Of a stretch of 64,000 nucleotides of DNA, positions 1 through 8,454 are shown in pieces (positions within the stretch are counted from its first letter, which is position 1; each line of letters opens with the position of its first letter). Both the position numbers and the translations under genes were made by a program. A model generated the notes under the pieces. It did not search any database. It was not told where the DNA came from and worked only from the letters and a program-made list of their open reading frames with translations. Source of the DNA: Endobacterium cereale (lineage in GTDB: Bacteria > Pseudomonadota > Alphaproteobacteria > Rhizobiales > Rhizobiaceae); assembly GCF_009617585.1 (NCBI RefSeq), contig NZ_WIXI01000043.1:186001-250000 (forward strand), given 5' to 3'.

Positions 1-1276
1 TGATGTGGTGGTGATCGGAGGCGGTATCGTCGGCACGTCCATTGCCTATTATCTGGCGCGATCAGGCGTCAGCGTCGTGCTCCTGGAAAAGGGCCGGATT
101 GGCGCCGAGCAATCGAGCCGCAATTGGGGTTGGTGCCGGCAGCAGAACCGCGATGCGCGCGAACTGCCGATGGCGACCAAGAGCCTTGAACTCTGGGATG
201 CGCTGGCTGCCGAGATCGGCGAAGATGCCGGTTTTCGCCGCTGTGGCCTGACTTACCTTTCAGACAGCGAAAGCGAGATTGAAGGCTGGGCAAAGTGGCG
301 TGAATTCGCCATCACCCAAGGTGTGCGCACTTTCATGCTCAGCCCTCAGGAAGCGTCGGAACGCGGCAGGGCAACGGCCAAAGCGTGGAAAGGCGGCGTC
401 TTTTCGCAGGATGACGGCATTGCCGACCCTTCGCGCGCCGCCCCGGTTCTGGCGCTTGGTGTCATGAAATTCGGCGGTGTGGTGCTGCAGGAATGTGCGG
501 CCCGTGGCATCGAGTTGTCGGCCGGCCGGGTCAGTGGCGTGGTGACGGAGAGGGGCACGATCGCCACCTCGCAGGTCGTCGTCGCCGGTGGCGCATGGGC
601 CTCGTCGTTCTGCCATCAGATCGGTGTCGGCATGCCGCAGGCATCGACCCGCTCGACCATCCTCTCCGTCGGTCCGGGCAATGCGGGCGATATTCCGCCG
701 GCGCTGCATACCAAGGAGGTTTCTGTGACGGCGCGTGGCGATGGCGGCTGGACACTCGCGGTGTCCGGTCGCGCACAGCTTGATCCGACACCGCAGAACA
801 TTCGTTATGCGAAGGCATTCCTGCCGATGTTCACCCGCCGCTGGGGCAATCTGTCGGCCGGCAGCCTGCAGGGCTGGGGGTGGGGTCACGAAACCCGCCG
901 CATCTGGAAGCTCGACCGCCCGACGCCGATGGAGCAGGCCCGCATTCTCGATCCCAAACCGAACCGCGCGATTGCCGAGGACACGCTGGCGCGCGCCCGA
1001 AAACTGCTGCCGGGTCTTGGCCACAATCCGGTGCAGGCGACCTGGGCGGGTTATATCGACAGCACGCCGGATGGCGTGCCGGTCATCGGACCGGTGGAAC
1101 ATGTTCCGGGTTTCATGATTGCAGCCGGTTTTTCCGGCCATGGTTTTGGCATCGGCCCGGGCGCCGGTTTGCTGGTCGCTCAGATGCTGACCGGCCAGCA
1201 GACTTTTGTCGATCCTGCGCACTATCGGCTGGAGCGGTTTTCCCAGTCGTCATGGGGCAAGGTTTCAGAGTTCTAA
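1..1276 (+). CDS. FAD-dependent oxidoreductase, DadA/glycine-oxidase type (5' truncated by window edge)
   Basis: The frame is open at the left edge (it reads from base 2), so the true start lies outside. The visible N-terminus is the FAD-binding Rossmann motif GGGIVGTSIAYYLARSG followed by a glutamate ending the second strand (LLEKG). The C-terminal part has the usual DAO signature with a Gly-rich FAD contact (AAGFSGHGFGIGPGAG). About 423 residues are visible, close to the full length of the family. Such enzymes oxidise amino acids, amines or sarcosine-like substrates at flavin. The substrate cannot be told from the sequence. It ends 40 bases before the convergent methyltransferase gene. Confidence 0.85.
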   Translation, partial: DVVVIGGGIVGTSIAYYLARSGVSVVLLEKGRIGAEQSSRNWGWCRQQNRDARELPMATKSLELWDALAAEIGEDAGFRRCGLTYLSDSESEIEGWAKWREFAITQGVRTFMLSPQEASERGRATAKAWKGGVFSQDDGIADPSRAAPVLALGVMKFGGVVLQECAARGIELSAGRVSGVVTERGTIATSQVVVAGGAWASSFCHQIGVGMPQASTRSTILSVGPGNAGDIPPALHTKEVSVTARGDGGWTLAVSGRAQLDPTPQNIRYAKAFLPMFTRRWGNLSAGSLQGWGWGHETRRIWKLDRPTPMEQARILDPKPNRAIAEDTLARARKLLPGLGHNPVQATWAGYIDSTPDGVPVIGPVEHVPGFMIAAGFSGHGFGIGPGAGLLVAQMLTGQQTFVDPAHYRLERFSQSSWGKVSEF

Positions 1277-1315
1277 TCTGTTCTTGCCTCGACAAACTCC
1301 CGCGGTGGCTCCGCT

Positions 1316-2344
1316 CTAAAAGGTTGGAGCCATGAGGTAGTGACCAACACCCCACACGTCACCATCGTCATGACCGAAGAGGCCGGCCGTTGCCAGGAAG
1401 AACAGCCGCCAACGACGTATCCAGAGAGAAGCATCCTTGCCGTAAACCTGCTCGAAGATTGGCCTTATATGATCGATTTCGCGGTCGAAGTTTGCAAGCC
1501 AGTCGAGCGCTGTCCGGCGGTAATGCACACCAGACCAGCGCCATTCCTGGTCCACCTTGAAAAGATCGCCGAAGCGGTGCGGCAGGTCATGCGCGGGCAT
1601 GATGCCGCCGGTAAAGAAATGATGGGCGATCCAGTCGGCCGGATCGTCGTGGTTGAAGCGATAGGAGCGGTTCTTGTGCGTGAAGACGTGCAGAAAAAGC
1701 CGACCATCCGGCTTCAGCCAGCCGCGCACGCGTTCAAGCAGGCCTCTCCAGTTCGACATGTGCTCGAACATTTCAACGGAGATGACGCGGTCGTAGCCTT
1801 CGGTCGTTGAAAAGTCGTTCATGTCCATGGTGAGGACCGTCAGGTTGGCAATCCCGCGCCGCTGCGCCTGCTGCAGAATGAATTCTCGCTGTGATGCCGA
1901 ATTTGAAACAGAAGTGATATTCGCCTTGGGGAAATGTTCCGCCATGTGAAGTGACAGCGAACCCCATCCGCAGCCGAGTTCCAGAATGCGCATGCCATCC
2001 TCAATCGCCGCATGCGTAACGGTCTTGGCAAGCGCATGACTTTCAGCTTCGGCGAGTGTCGTGTCGGGCGTGGGATAGTAGCAGCACGAGTATTTTCGCT
2101 GTTGTCCCAGCACCAGCGAAAAGAACTCGGCCGGGACTTCGTAATGCTGGCGATTTGCCTCATCCGTGTGGGTGGCAATGGGGAAACTGCCCATGGTCTC
2201 CGCAAACGTCCTTTCGGCGTCGTCCGGTGTGGCGGCCAGTCGCCGTTTCGTGCGGCCACAGAGGAAATCGATGCCCGCTAGCGTCATGCTGTCGGAAAGC
2301 GGCGTGCGCTCGGCTGCGTTGATGGCAAAGGCCAGCATGTTCAA
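1316..2344 (-). CDS. SAM-dependent methyltransferase, short cyclopropane-fatty-acid-synthase family member
   Basis: This 342-residue protein has the class I SAM-binding motif LELGCGWGS at residues 121-129, and a CFA-synthase-like middle with YSCCYY near residue 85, EMFEHM, and FLHVFTHK. It is about 70 residues shorter at the N-terminus than canonical CFA synthase such as the one at 5580. Known relatives methylate unsaturated acyl chains or small amines. Its start overlaps the stop of the DUF1295 gene by 4 bases (ATGA), so the two are translationally coupled. With the divergent FAD/DUF1365/CFA operon it suggests a second acyl-chain methylation step; the substrate is inference. Confidence 0.85.
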   Translation of the reverse strand: MNMLAFAINAAERTPLSDSMTLAGIDFLCGRTKRRLAATPDDAERTFAETMGSFPIATHTDEANRQHYEVPAEFFSLVLGQQRKYSCCYYPTPDTTLAEAESHALAKTVTHAAIEDGMRILELGCGWGSLSLHMAEHFPKANITSVSNSASQREFILQQAQRRGIANLTVLTMDMNDFSTTEGYDRVISVEMFEHMSNWRGLLERVRGWLKPDGRLFLHVFTHKNRSYRFNHDDPADWIAHHFFTGGIMPAHDLPHRFGDLFKVDQEWRWSGVHYRRTALDWLANFDREIDHIRPIFEQVYGKDASLWIRRWRLFFLATAGLFGHDDGDVWGVGHYLMAPTF

Positions 2345-3150
2345 TTGCGTATCTCCTCAAGGTCATGATGGTCGGATTTACGGGGGCCGGGAAAAAAGGC
2401 GTTGACGCGATGTTGCAGCGCCCGGAATTTTTCGCCACGGGAGCGCAGCATGTGCTCTTCCAACGGCGGAATGCCGGAGACATGCACCAGCAGCCAGTAC
2501 ATCATCATCGGCGCCAGCACTGCGATCCAGCTCCAAGCCGTGCCGGTCACCGCGATCGGCAACCAGCCGCACCAGAACAGCCATTCGAAGAAATAGTTGG
2601 GGTGGCGGGAATAGCGCCAGAGCCCGGTCTCGCAAACCTCGGTCTTTGCCTCTGGCGTCTTGCGGAATTGTGCAAGCTGGCGATCGGATATGGTCTCCCC
2701 GTAAAGAGCGATGGCTGCAATGCCAAGCCCTGCGAAATCGAGCGGACCGGGGAAGGGGGCATTGTTTGTTGCGGCCAGATAGACCGCAACAACAAGAATG
2801 AAAGCGGCAAGTGCCTGGATCTGCAAAAACAGAAAGAGCCTCAGAGCGGCCCTGTCGCCCCATTCCTCGGCAAGCTTCGCGTAACGCGGATCCTCGTCGT
2901 GACTGCGGGTTCGTGCGCCGATATGGCTGCCGAGCCTCAGCGACCATGCGGCAATCACCAGGAATACGGCCATGCGTCGGCCAAAATCGCCATCCGCCAA
3001 CAGGGCGCCGGTCATGCCGCCGATCCCGACGGCAAAAGACCAGATCGTGTCGATCCAGCCGCTACGTCCTGTCCAGCGCTGAACGGTCCATGCGGCGGTC
3101 ATGGCAAGTGACAATCCAACCGCAAGGCCGACAAGAAGAAGCATATCCAT
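2341..3150 (-). CDS. DUF1295 membrane protein (steroid 5-alpha-reductase C-terminal fold)
   Basis: This 269-residue polytopic protein begins with a transmembrane segment (MDMLLLVGLAVGLSLAMTAA) and has the DUF1295 hallmark near the C-terminus: GLWRYSRHPNYFFEWLFW, then a PPLEEHML-type segment. The family shares its fold with isoprenylcysteine methyltransferases and steroid/enoyl reductases that use NADPH. It is first in a minus-strand pair with the short CFA-like methyltransferase. Such pairs are recurrent in lipid-modification loci of Proteobacteria. A role in reducing or modifying a membrane-lipid double bond is likely but inferred. Confidence 0.85.
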   Translation of the reverse strand: MDMLLLVGLAVGLSLAMTAAWTVQRWTGRSGWIDTIWSFAVGIGGMTGALLADGDFGRRMAVFLVIAAWSLRLGSHIGARTRSHDEDPRYAKLAEEWGDRAALRLFLFLQIQALAAFILVVAVYLAATNNAPFPGPLDFAGLGIAAIALYGETISDRQLAQFRKTPEAKTEVCETGLWRYSRHPNYFFEWLFWCGWLPIAVTGTAWSWIAVLAPMMMYWLLVHVSGIPPLEEHMLRSRGEKFRALQHRVNAFFPGPRKSDHHDLEEIRN

Positions 3151-3161
3151 TCACTGCCTTA

Positions 3162-3191
3162 TGTTTGGGCCGCATGTGTTTGGGCCGCATG
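3162..3191. repeat. Perfect 15-bp tandem duplication in the divergent promoter region
   Basis: The unit TGTTTGGGCCGCATG occurs twice head to tail, just upstream of the DUF1295 start. It lies within its likely 5' leader or promoter. No coding function is seen. Confidence 0.9.
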
Positions 3192-3227
3192 CCTGGCGAT
3201 TTTTCTCGCCCATGACCGCAACTACGC

Positions 3228-3253
3228 GGAACGGAGCCAAATGGTTTCGCGTT
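3228..3253 (+). promoter_or_regulatory. EcfG/RpoE2-type general stress response promoter
   Basis: GGAAC at 3228-3232 and CGTT at 3250-3253 are separated by 17 bases. This matches the alphaproteobacterial EcfG (RpoE2) promoter GGAAC-N16/17-CGTT. It points rightward, about 85-95 bases before the FAD oxidoreductase start. It predicts induction of the 3345-7653 operon by the PhyR-NepR-EcfG stress cascade. Confidence 0.7.
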
Positions 3254-3344
3254 GGCGCACAAAATCTCTACTGAGCCGACAAAAACCGGGCCCGATGAAA
3301 CTTATTGCGACCGATGCTCGTCAGTAATTGAAAGCAGGCGATGA

Positions 3345-4766
3345 ATGACAGACGAAATCGGCGAGGGTTCTATGACATTTCACGAGACCGGCAGCGGTGG
3401 GGACCGCTTGAACATAGCGGTTGTCGGCAGCGGCATTTCAGGCCTTTCCGCGGCCTGGCTTCTTTCCCAGCGCCATGACGTCACCGTTTTCGAAGCCGCT
3501 GACCGCATCGGCGGCCACAGCAATACGGTTGAGTTTGAAACGGCTGCGGGACCGGTCGCGGTCGATACCGGCTTCATCGTTTATAACGAGGTTACCTATC
3601 CCAACCTGACGGCGATGTTCAGCTTGCTGGCGGTGCCCACCGCCGCCTCTAACATGTCCTTTGCCGTATCGCTCAACGAAGGCGATTTCGAATATTCCGG
3701 TGGTACCGGGCTTGGGCTTTTTGCGCAGCGCTCGAATATCGTCAGTCCGCGTTTTTGGTCGATGATGCGCGATCTTTTGCGCTTCTACCGCAATGCCCCG
3801 CGCGATCTCGAAACGATGAATGGCATTTCGCTGGATGATTATCTCGACCGCAACGGTTATGGCCGTGTCTTTCGCGAGGATCACCTTTATCCGATGGCCG
3901 CTGCGATCTGGTCGACGCCTGCGGTGAAGGTCGGCGAATATCCGGCGGCCAGTTTCGTTCGCTTTTGCCGTAACCACGGGCTTTTGGAACTGTGGGATCG
4001 TCCCGTCTGGCGCACTGTCAACGGCGGAAGCCGGGAATATGTGAAGCGGCTGACCCGGACATTCGCAGACCGGATTCTCCTTTCCACACCTGTCGCGGCC
4101 ATTCGCCGTGGCGAGGGCAAGGTCGACATTCACGATATCCATGGCAGGCAGCATCAGTTCGATGATGTGGTGATCGCCACTCATGCGGATCAGGCCCTGC
4201 GGTTGTTGTCGGATGCCAGCGAGCGTGAAAAACGCATTCTCGGAGCCTTCCGTTATTCCCGCAACGAAGCGGTACTGCATGGCGATACCAGCCTGATGCC
4301 AAAACGGCGGGCCGCATGGTCAAGCTGGAACTACGTTGCCGATACGCGCAGGACGACGGGCGAGGACGGGCAACAGCCGTCGATCACCTATTGGATGAAC
4401 CGATTGCAACCGTTGGGAACTGCCCCGCCGACCTTCGTCACGCTCAACCCTTCAAAGCAGCCGCGCGAGGACACCGTCATCCGCCGCGAGGTTTATGAAC
4501 ATCCGATCTTCGACCTCGAAACGGACAAGGCGCAGCAGGACATCTGGACGCTTCAGGGTGTACGTAACACTTGGTTTTGCGGCGCGCATTTCGGATCCGG
4601 TTTCCATGAGGATGGCATTCAGGCAGGTTTGGCGGTTGCCGAAGATCTGGGCGGCGTCAGGCGTCCTTGGCAGGTGGTGGAGGAAAGCGCCCGTATCGTT
4701 CGCAAACCCGTGACGAGGCCTTCGCGCCAGCCATTTGCTGAGGTGCCGGCCGAGGTGTCGGTATGA
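3345..4766 (+). CDS. FAD-dependent oxidoreductase, UfaD/BfaA-like (amine-oxidase fold)
   Basis: This 473-residue protein has an NAD/FAD Rossmann motif VVGSGISGLSAAW around residues 27-39 and the following EAADRIGGHSNTVEF typical of flavin amine-oxidase-fold desaturases. A second possible start (residue 10, base 3372) has a better Shine-Dalgarno, GAGGG. It overlaps the DUF1365 gene by 4 bases. Known relatives next to DUF1365 and CFA-synthase genes act on methylated fatty acyl chains: UfaD desaturates in furan fatty acid synthesis in Rhodobacter, and BfaA acts in tuberculostearate formation. The EcfG-type promoter upstream suggests stress control. Exact chemistry here is inferred. Confidence 0.85.
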   Translation: MTDEIGEGSMTFHETGSGGDRLNIAVVGSGISGLSAAWLLSQRHDVTVFEAADRIGGHSNTVEFETAAGPVAVDTGFIVYNEVTYPNLTAMFSLLAVPTAASNMSFAVSLNEGDFEYSGGTGLGLFAQRSNIVSPRFWSMMRDLLRFYRNAPRDLETMNGISLDDYLDRNGYGRVFREDHLYPMAAAIWSTPAVKVGEYPAASFVRFCRNHGLLELWDRPVWRTVNGGSREYVKRLTRTFADRILLSTPVAAIRRGEGKVDIHDIHGRQHQFDDVVIATHADQALRLLSDASEREKRILGAFRYSRNEAVLHGDTSLMPKRRAAWSSWNYVADTRRTTGEDGQQPSITYWMNRLQPLGTAPPTFVTLNPSKQPREDTVIRREVYEHPIFDLETDKAQQDIWTLQGVRNTWFCGAHFGSGFHEDGIQAGLAVAEDLGGVRRPWQVVEESARIVRKPVTRPSRQPFAEVPAEVSV

Positions 4767-5593
4767 GCGCCGTGCTGAAATCGGCACTTTTCCCCGGCCA
4801 TGTCACGCATGCGCGGCTTAAGCCGAAGGAGCACAAACTCGCCTATCGTATCTATTCGCTGCTTCTCGATCTCGACGAACTTGGTGAACTCGATCGAAAA
4901 CTGAAACTGTTTTCGATCGATCGGTTTAATCTGTTCTCTTTTTGCCGGAAGGAGCGTGGCGACCGCTCGGGTTCCGATCTCAAGATTCAGGTCGAACGAT
5001 CCATGCGCGCTGTCGGGGTGGAGCCGGACGGCGGACCGATCCGTCTCCTGACCATGCCGCGATTACTGGGCTGGGCCTTCAATCCGCTGAGTGTGTTCTT
5101 TTGTTACGGTCACGATGAAAACCTGCGGGCGATCCTTTGGGAAGTCGACAACACGTTTGGCGAACGCCATGGCTACATGATCCCGGTCGAGGGGGACGGT
5201 GGCGAAATCGTCCAGCATTGCAACAAGACTTTTTACGTGTCGCCCTTCATGGACATGGACCTTCGTTACACGTTTCGGGTTCAGCCTCCGACTGAAAAAC
5301 TTTCCATCCGTATCGAGACATTTGATGCCGACGGTCCAGTGCTGACGGCACGGCATCTGGCCAAACGGACGGAGCTGACCGATGCCGCATTGCTGAAGGC
5401 ATTTTTCGCAATTCCATTCCTGACGCTGCGTGTGGTCGGCGGCATTCATTGGGAAGCGCTGAAAATCTGGCTGAAGGGTGTGGGTCTGCGTATTCGCCCC
5501 AAACCTCCGGCGGTGCCGGTGTCCTACGTTCTCCGCGCGCCCTCCAACCGCAATTCATCTCCAAGCAAGGTCGAAATGAATGAGCCAGTCTGA
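4763..5593 (+). CDS. DUF1365 family protein
   Basis: This 276-residue protein starts MSAVLKSALFPGHVTHARLK and has the DUF1365 core RLLTMPRLLGWAFNPLSVFF followed by an FGERH and KTFYVSPFM block. The family is of unknown biochemical function. It almost always sits between a UfaD-like FAD enzyme and a CFA synthase, as here. The gene overlaps its neighbours on both sides (4 and 14 bases), so it is part of one tightly coupled operon. It may be an accessory or carrier factor for lipid modification; this is inference from context only. Confidence 0.88.
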   Translation: MSAVLKSALFPGHVTHARLKPKEHKLAYRIYSLLLDLDELGELDRKLKLFSIDRFNLFSFCRKERGDRSGSDLKIQVERSMRAVGVEPDGGPIRLLTMPRLLGWAFNPLSVFFCYGHDENLRAILWEVDNTFGERHGYMIPVEGDGGEIVQHCNKTFYVSPFMDMDLRYTFRVQPPTEKLSIRIETFDADGPVLTARHLAKRTELTDAALLKAFFAIPFLTLRVVGGIHWEALKIWLKGVGLRIRPKPPAVPVSYVLRAPSNRNSSPSKVEMNEPV

Positions 5594-6812
5594 CGATTTT
5601 TCCGAGATGATGTTTGCCGCACAGGATGCGCCGGTCCCGCTGGGGCTGGGCGGGCGCGTGACGGAAAAGCTGATCCGCAATCTTCTTCACGGCCATCTCA
5701 AGGTGGTGTTGCCATCCGGCGCCGTGGTGCAAAAGACCGGGCCGGAACCCGGTCCCGACGCCACTATCGTCATGCGCCGCTGGCGTGCGCTGAGGCGGCT
5801 TGTGACCGCTGGCGATATCGGTTTTGCAGAAGGGTTCATTGATGGTGACTGGACGACGCCGGATTTGACGGAGCTGATCCGCCTTGCGGCCCGCAATGAC
5901 GAGGCGCTGGCGCCGGCCATTGACGGCCATGTGTTCATGCGGCTCGCAAATCGCGTCAGCCATCTTTTGAATGCCAACACCAAGCGTGGAAGCCGCCGCA
6001 ATATCGAGGCGCATTACGATCTCGGCAACGATTTCTACAAGGAATGGCTCGATCCCTCGATGCTTTATTCCTCCGGCATTTTTGATGAGAACACGACGAC
6101 GCTTGAAGCCTCGCAGCGTAAAAAGCTTGATCGCATCCGCGAAAAGCTTGATCTCGAAGGTGGGGAAAGCGTGCTGGAAATCGGCTGCGGCTGGGGCGCG
6201 CTTGCCACCGATCTTGCTGCCCGTGCCGAAGCGAATGTGACCGGTATCACGCTTTCGCCATCGCAGCTGAACTGGGCAAGGACTGCAGTTGCCGACAGTG
6301 GAATGGCGTCACGGGTCGATTTGCGATTGCAGGATTACCGCGATGTTCGTGGACAGTTCGACCGGATTGTTTCTATCGAGATGTTCGAAGCCGTCGGAGA
6401 GGCCTACTGGCCGGGCTATTTCGACACGTTGAAACGCTGCATGAAATCCGATGGCCGTGCGGTATTGCAGATCATCTCGATCGAGCCAGCCCGGTATGAG
6501 GCTTATCGCGGCAAGGCCGATTTCATTCAGAAATACGTCTTTCCGGGCGGTTTTCTTCCCTCGGATGACGCCTTGGCGGCGGCTGTCAACACAGCGGGCC
6601 TGAAGCTTTGCGAAGTCGAGCATTTCGGCAAGTCCTATGCTCGCACGCTGATGGAATGGCGCATTCGTTTCCTCGCAGGCTGGCCAGCCATCGCGGCGCA
6701 GGGGTTTGACGAGCGCTTTCTCCGTTTGTGGCTTTATTACCTCTGCTACTGCGAGGCCGGTTTCGAGGAAGGCAGCATCAATGTCGGGCTTTATACGATC
6801 GAACACGCCTGA
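5580..6812 (+). CDS. Cyclopropane-fatty-acyl-phospholipid synthase family protein
   Basis: This 410-residue, full-length CFA-synthase family protein has an N-terminal lipid-binding domain (GFAEGFIDGDW), the NIEAHYDLGNDFYKEWLD motif near residue 145, the SAM motif LEIGCGWGAL near residues 197-206, and FQKYVFPGG-type and YCEAGF segments near the end. CFA synthases transfer a methyl group from SAM to cis double bonds of membrane phospholipids. Some homologues (UfaM, BfaB) instead leave a branched methyl or methylene product for a partner FAD enzyme. The UfaD/BfaA-like neighbour makes that alternative reasonable. The start lies inside the DUF1365 3' end. Confidence 0.92.
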   Translation: MSQSDDFSEMMFAAQDAPVPLGLGGRVTEKLIRNLLHGHLKVVLPSGAVVQKTGPEPGPDATIVMRRWRALRRLVTAGDIGFAEGFIDGDWTTPDLTELIRLAARNDEALAPAIDGHVFMRLANRVSHLLNANTKRGSRRNIEAHYDLGNDFYKEWLDPSMLYSSGIFDENTTTLEASQRKKLDRIREKLDLEGGESVLEIGCGWGALATDLAARAEANVTGITLSPSQLNWARTAVADSGMASRVDLRLQDYRDVRGQFDRIVSIEMFEAVGEAYWPGYFDTLKRCMKSDGRAVLQIISIEPARYEAYRGKADFIQKYVFPGGFLPSDDALAAAVNTAGLKLCEVEHFGKSYARTLMEWRIRFLAGWPAIAAQGFDERFLRLWLYYLCYCEAGFEEGSINVGLYTIEHA

Positions 6813-6833
6813 GCGTGTAGGGAGGAGGCTGAG

Positions 6834-7226
6834 ATGAGAACTGTGATCATGATCTCCGTGCTTCTGGCATCCGGTTATGCCGGCATGGCTCATGCTGCCG
6901 ACTATGATGGCGAATGGGCAAGAGGTGACGGAAAGGCGCGCGTTCTGGTCGCGCCATGCGGTTCGGATATCTGCGCCACCAATACCTGGATCAAACCCGG
7001 CACGCCGAAGGAGAAAAAGGGCGACAGACTGGTGATGACGATCAAGCGGGATGCCGATGGTGTGTATTCGGGTAGCGCTTTCGATCCGCAACGCGACATG
7101 ACCTACAAGCTGACCTTGACCGTCAACGGCAACAGCATGACCACAAAAGGCTGCGTCGTTGCGGGGCTAATTTGCAAAGGCGTCGACTGGACGAAGATCG
7201 CCGATACAGCAAAAAACGGATTATGA
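6834..7226 (+). CDS. DUF2147 family exported protein
   Basis: This 130-residue protein has a Sec signal peptide (hydrophobic stretch to about residue 20, cleavage after AHA) and then the DUF2147 pattern YDGEWARGDGKARV ... CGSDICATNTWI. The family consists of small periplasmic proteins of unknown function. A good Shine-Dalgarno (GGGAGGAGG) precedes the start, and it follows the CFA gene by 21 bases, so it should be co-transcribed from the stress promoter at 3228. Confidence 0.8.
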   Translation: MRTVIMISVLLASGYAGMAHAADYDGEWARGDGKARVLVAPCGSDICATNTWIKPGTPKEKKGDRLVMTIKRDADGVYSGSAFDPQRDMTYKLTLTVNGNSMTTKGCVVAGLICKGVDWTKIADTAKNGL

Positions 7227-7236
7227 GGAGAAAACG

Positions 7237-7653
7237 ATGAAAACCTACGCCACCGCCTATATCGTTGCGGCAATCGTATTCCTCGTCGTCGATTCCGTCT
7301 GGTTGAGTACGATGGCGGACCGCCTGTACCGGCCAGTCATGGGCGACATGCTGGCGCCGAAATTCCGCCTTGCGCCGGCAATCGTGTTTTATGTGCTGTT
7401 TATCGCCGGCCTGACCTTTCTGGCCATCCGCCCGGGTCTTATGGCGCAATCGGTGTGGACGGGTGTCATCCACGGCGCGGTTCTCGGCTTCATTGCCTAT
7501 GCGACCTATGATCTGACCAATCAGGCCACGCTGAAGAACTGGTCGACGTCCCTGACAATCGCTGACCTGATTTGGGGCACATTCGTTTCTGCCCTTGCTG
7601 CTGGAGCGGGCACTTGGGCCGCATTGCGGTTCATCGGCCCACCGAGCGCCTGA
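7237..7653 (+). CDS. DUF2177 family inner-membrane protein
   Basis: This 138-residue protein has about four transmembrane helices and begins MKTYATAYIVAAIVFLVVDS. The D-x-x-W of the first helix and the GFIAYATYDLTNQATLKNW segment are typical of DUF2177. Its function is unknown. It is the last gene of the operon starting at 3345 and ends 7 bases from the convergent GntR gene. Confidence 0.82.
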   Translation: MKTYATAYIVAAIVFLVVDSVWLSTMADRLYRPVMGDMLAPKFRLAPAIVFYVLFIAGLTFLAIRPGLMAQSVWTGVIHGAVLGFIAYATYDLTNQATLKNWSTSLTIADLIWGTFVSALAAGAGTWAALRFIGPPSA

Positions 7654-7660
7654 CGGTGTC

Positions 7661-8443
7661 TTAAAGCGCGGGTTTAGCTGCCGCTTCCATGTGGTTTTGA
7701 GAGTAATCCGCCTGCTGCCCCGATAATCGCTGGCGATACCTTTCTTTTGCAGCGACCAGGTGCGCGCGCATGGCATCGCGCGCGGCATCGGCATCACCGG
7801 CTGAAATCGCCTGCAATATGCGCAGATGTTCGCGTTGCAGGCCGCCGAGATAATCGGGTGAAAGAACCTCCACTGAATACCAGGGAGAACTGCGGTCACA
7901 CGGAATGGTCCGGTCGCCCAGCGCGTCGAGAATTTCGACGTAAAACTCGTTATTGGTGGCAGCGGCAATCTCTCGGTGAAAGGCAAAATCCGCCTTGCCT
8001 GTCGGTTCGCCCTGTTTCAGCAGCGCTTCGAATTCGAAAAACGCTTCCTGGATGCGGGCTTCCTGCGAGGGACTGCGGCGCTGGGCGGCAAGACCGGCGC
8101 TCTCGATTTCTATGCCCATGCGCACTTCCAGAACATTGACGGCGCGGCTGATGCGGTTTCCCATGTCTGCGGTGATCGCGCTGATCTTCAGCGTCGGGTT
8201 GTCGATGACGAAAACGCCTGCGCCGTGGCGCACTTCCACCATGCTGTCGGCTGCAAGCGCCGCCACGGCCTCGCGCACAACCGTGCGGCTGACGCCAAAC
8301 AACTCGGTCATGCGGGTTTCCGTCGGCAGTTTCTCGCCGACGGGATAATCGCCGGCGAGAATTTGTGCGCGCAATTGCTGCGCAACATTTTCGAAGAGTT
8401 TTGGTCTTCGCTCCACACGCATATCCGCAGTGTTTGCAGGCAT
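7661..8443 (-). CDS. GntR-family (FCD/FadR type) transcriptional regulator of the TRAP operon
   Basis: This 260-residue protein starts at MPANTADMRVERRPKL, chosen because AGGGAGAG precedes it. The N-terminal winged helix reads LPTETRMTELFGVSRTVVREAVAAL. The all-helical C-terminal FCD domain has a metal-binding-like FAFHREIA. FCD regulators sense sugar acids or other organic acids and repress their catabolic operon. It is the last gene after the dctP-dctQ-dctM-type genes on the same strand, so it probably autoregulates that transporter. Confidence 0.85.
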   Translation of the reverse strand: MPANTADMRVERRPKLFENVAQQLRAQILAGDYPVGEKLPTETRMTELFGVSRTVVREAVAALAADSMVEVRHGAGVFVIDNPTLKISAITADMGNRISRAVNVLEVRMGIEIESAGLAAQRRSPSQEARIQEAFFEFEALLKQGEPTGKADFAFHREIAAATNNEFYVEILDALGDRTIPCDRSSPWYSVEVLSPDYLGGLQREHLRILQAISAGDADAARDAMRAHLVAAKERYRQRLSGQQADYSQNHMEAAAKPAL

Positions 8444-8454
8444 CGTTTCTCTCC

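Noticed and set aside
260..1222. 320-codon minus-strand frame opposite the FAD oxidoreductase
   Set aside because: Shadow frame; the plus strand has a complete FAD-binding fold.
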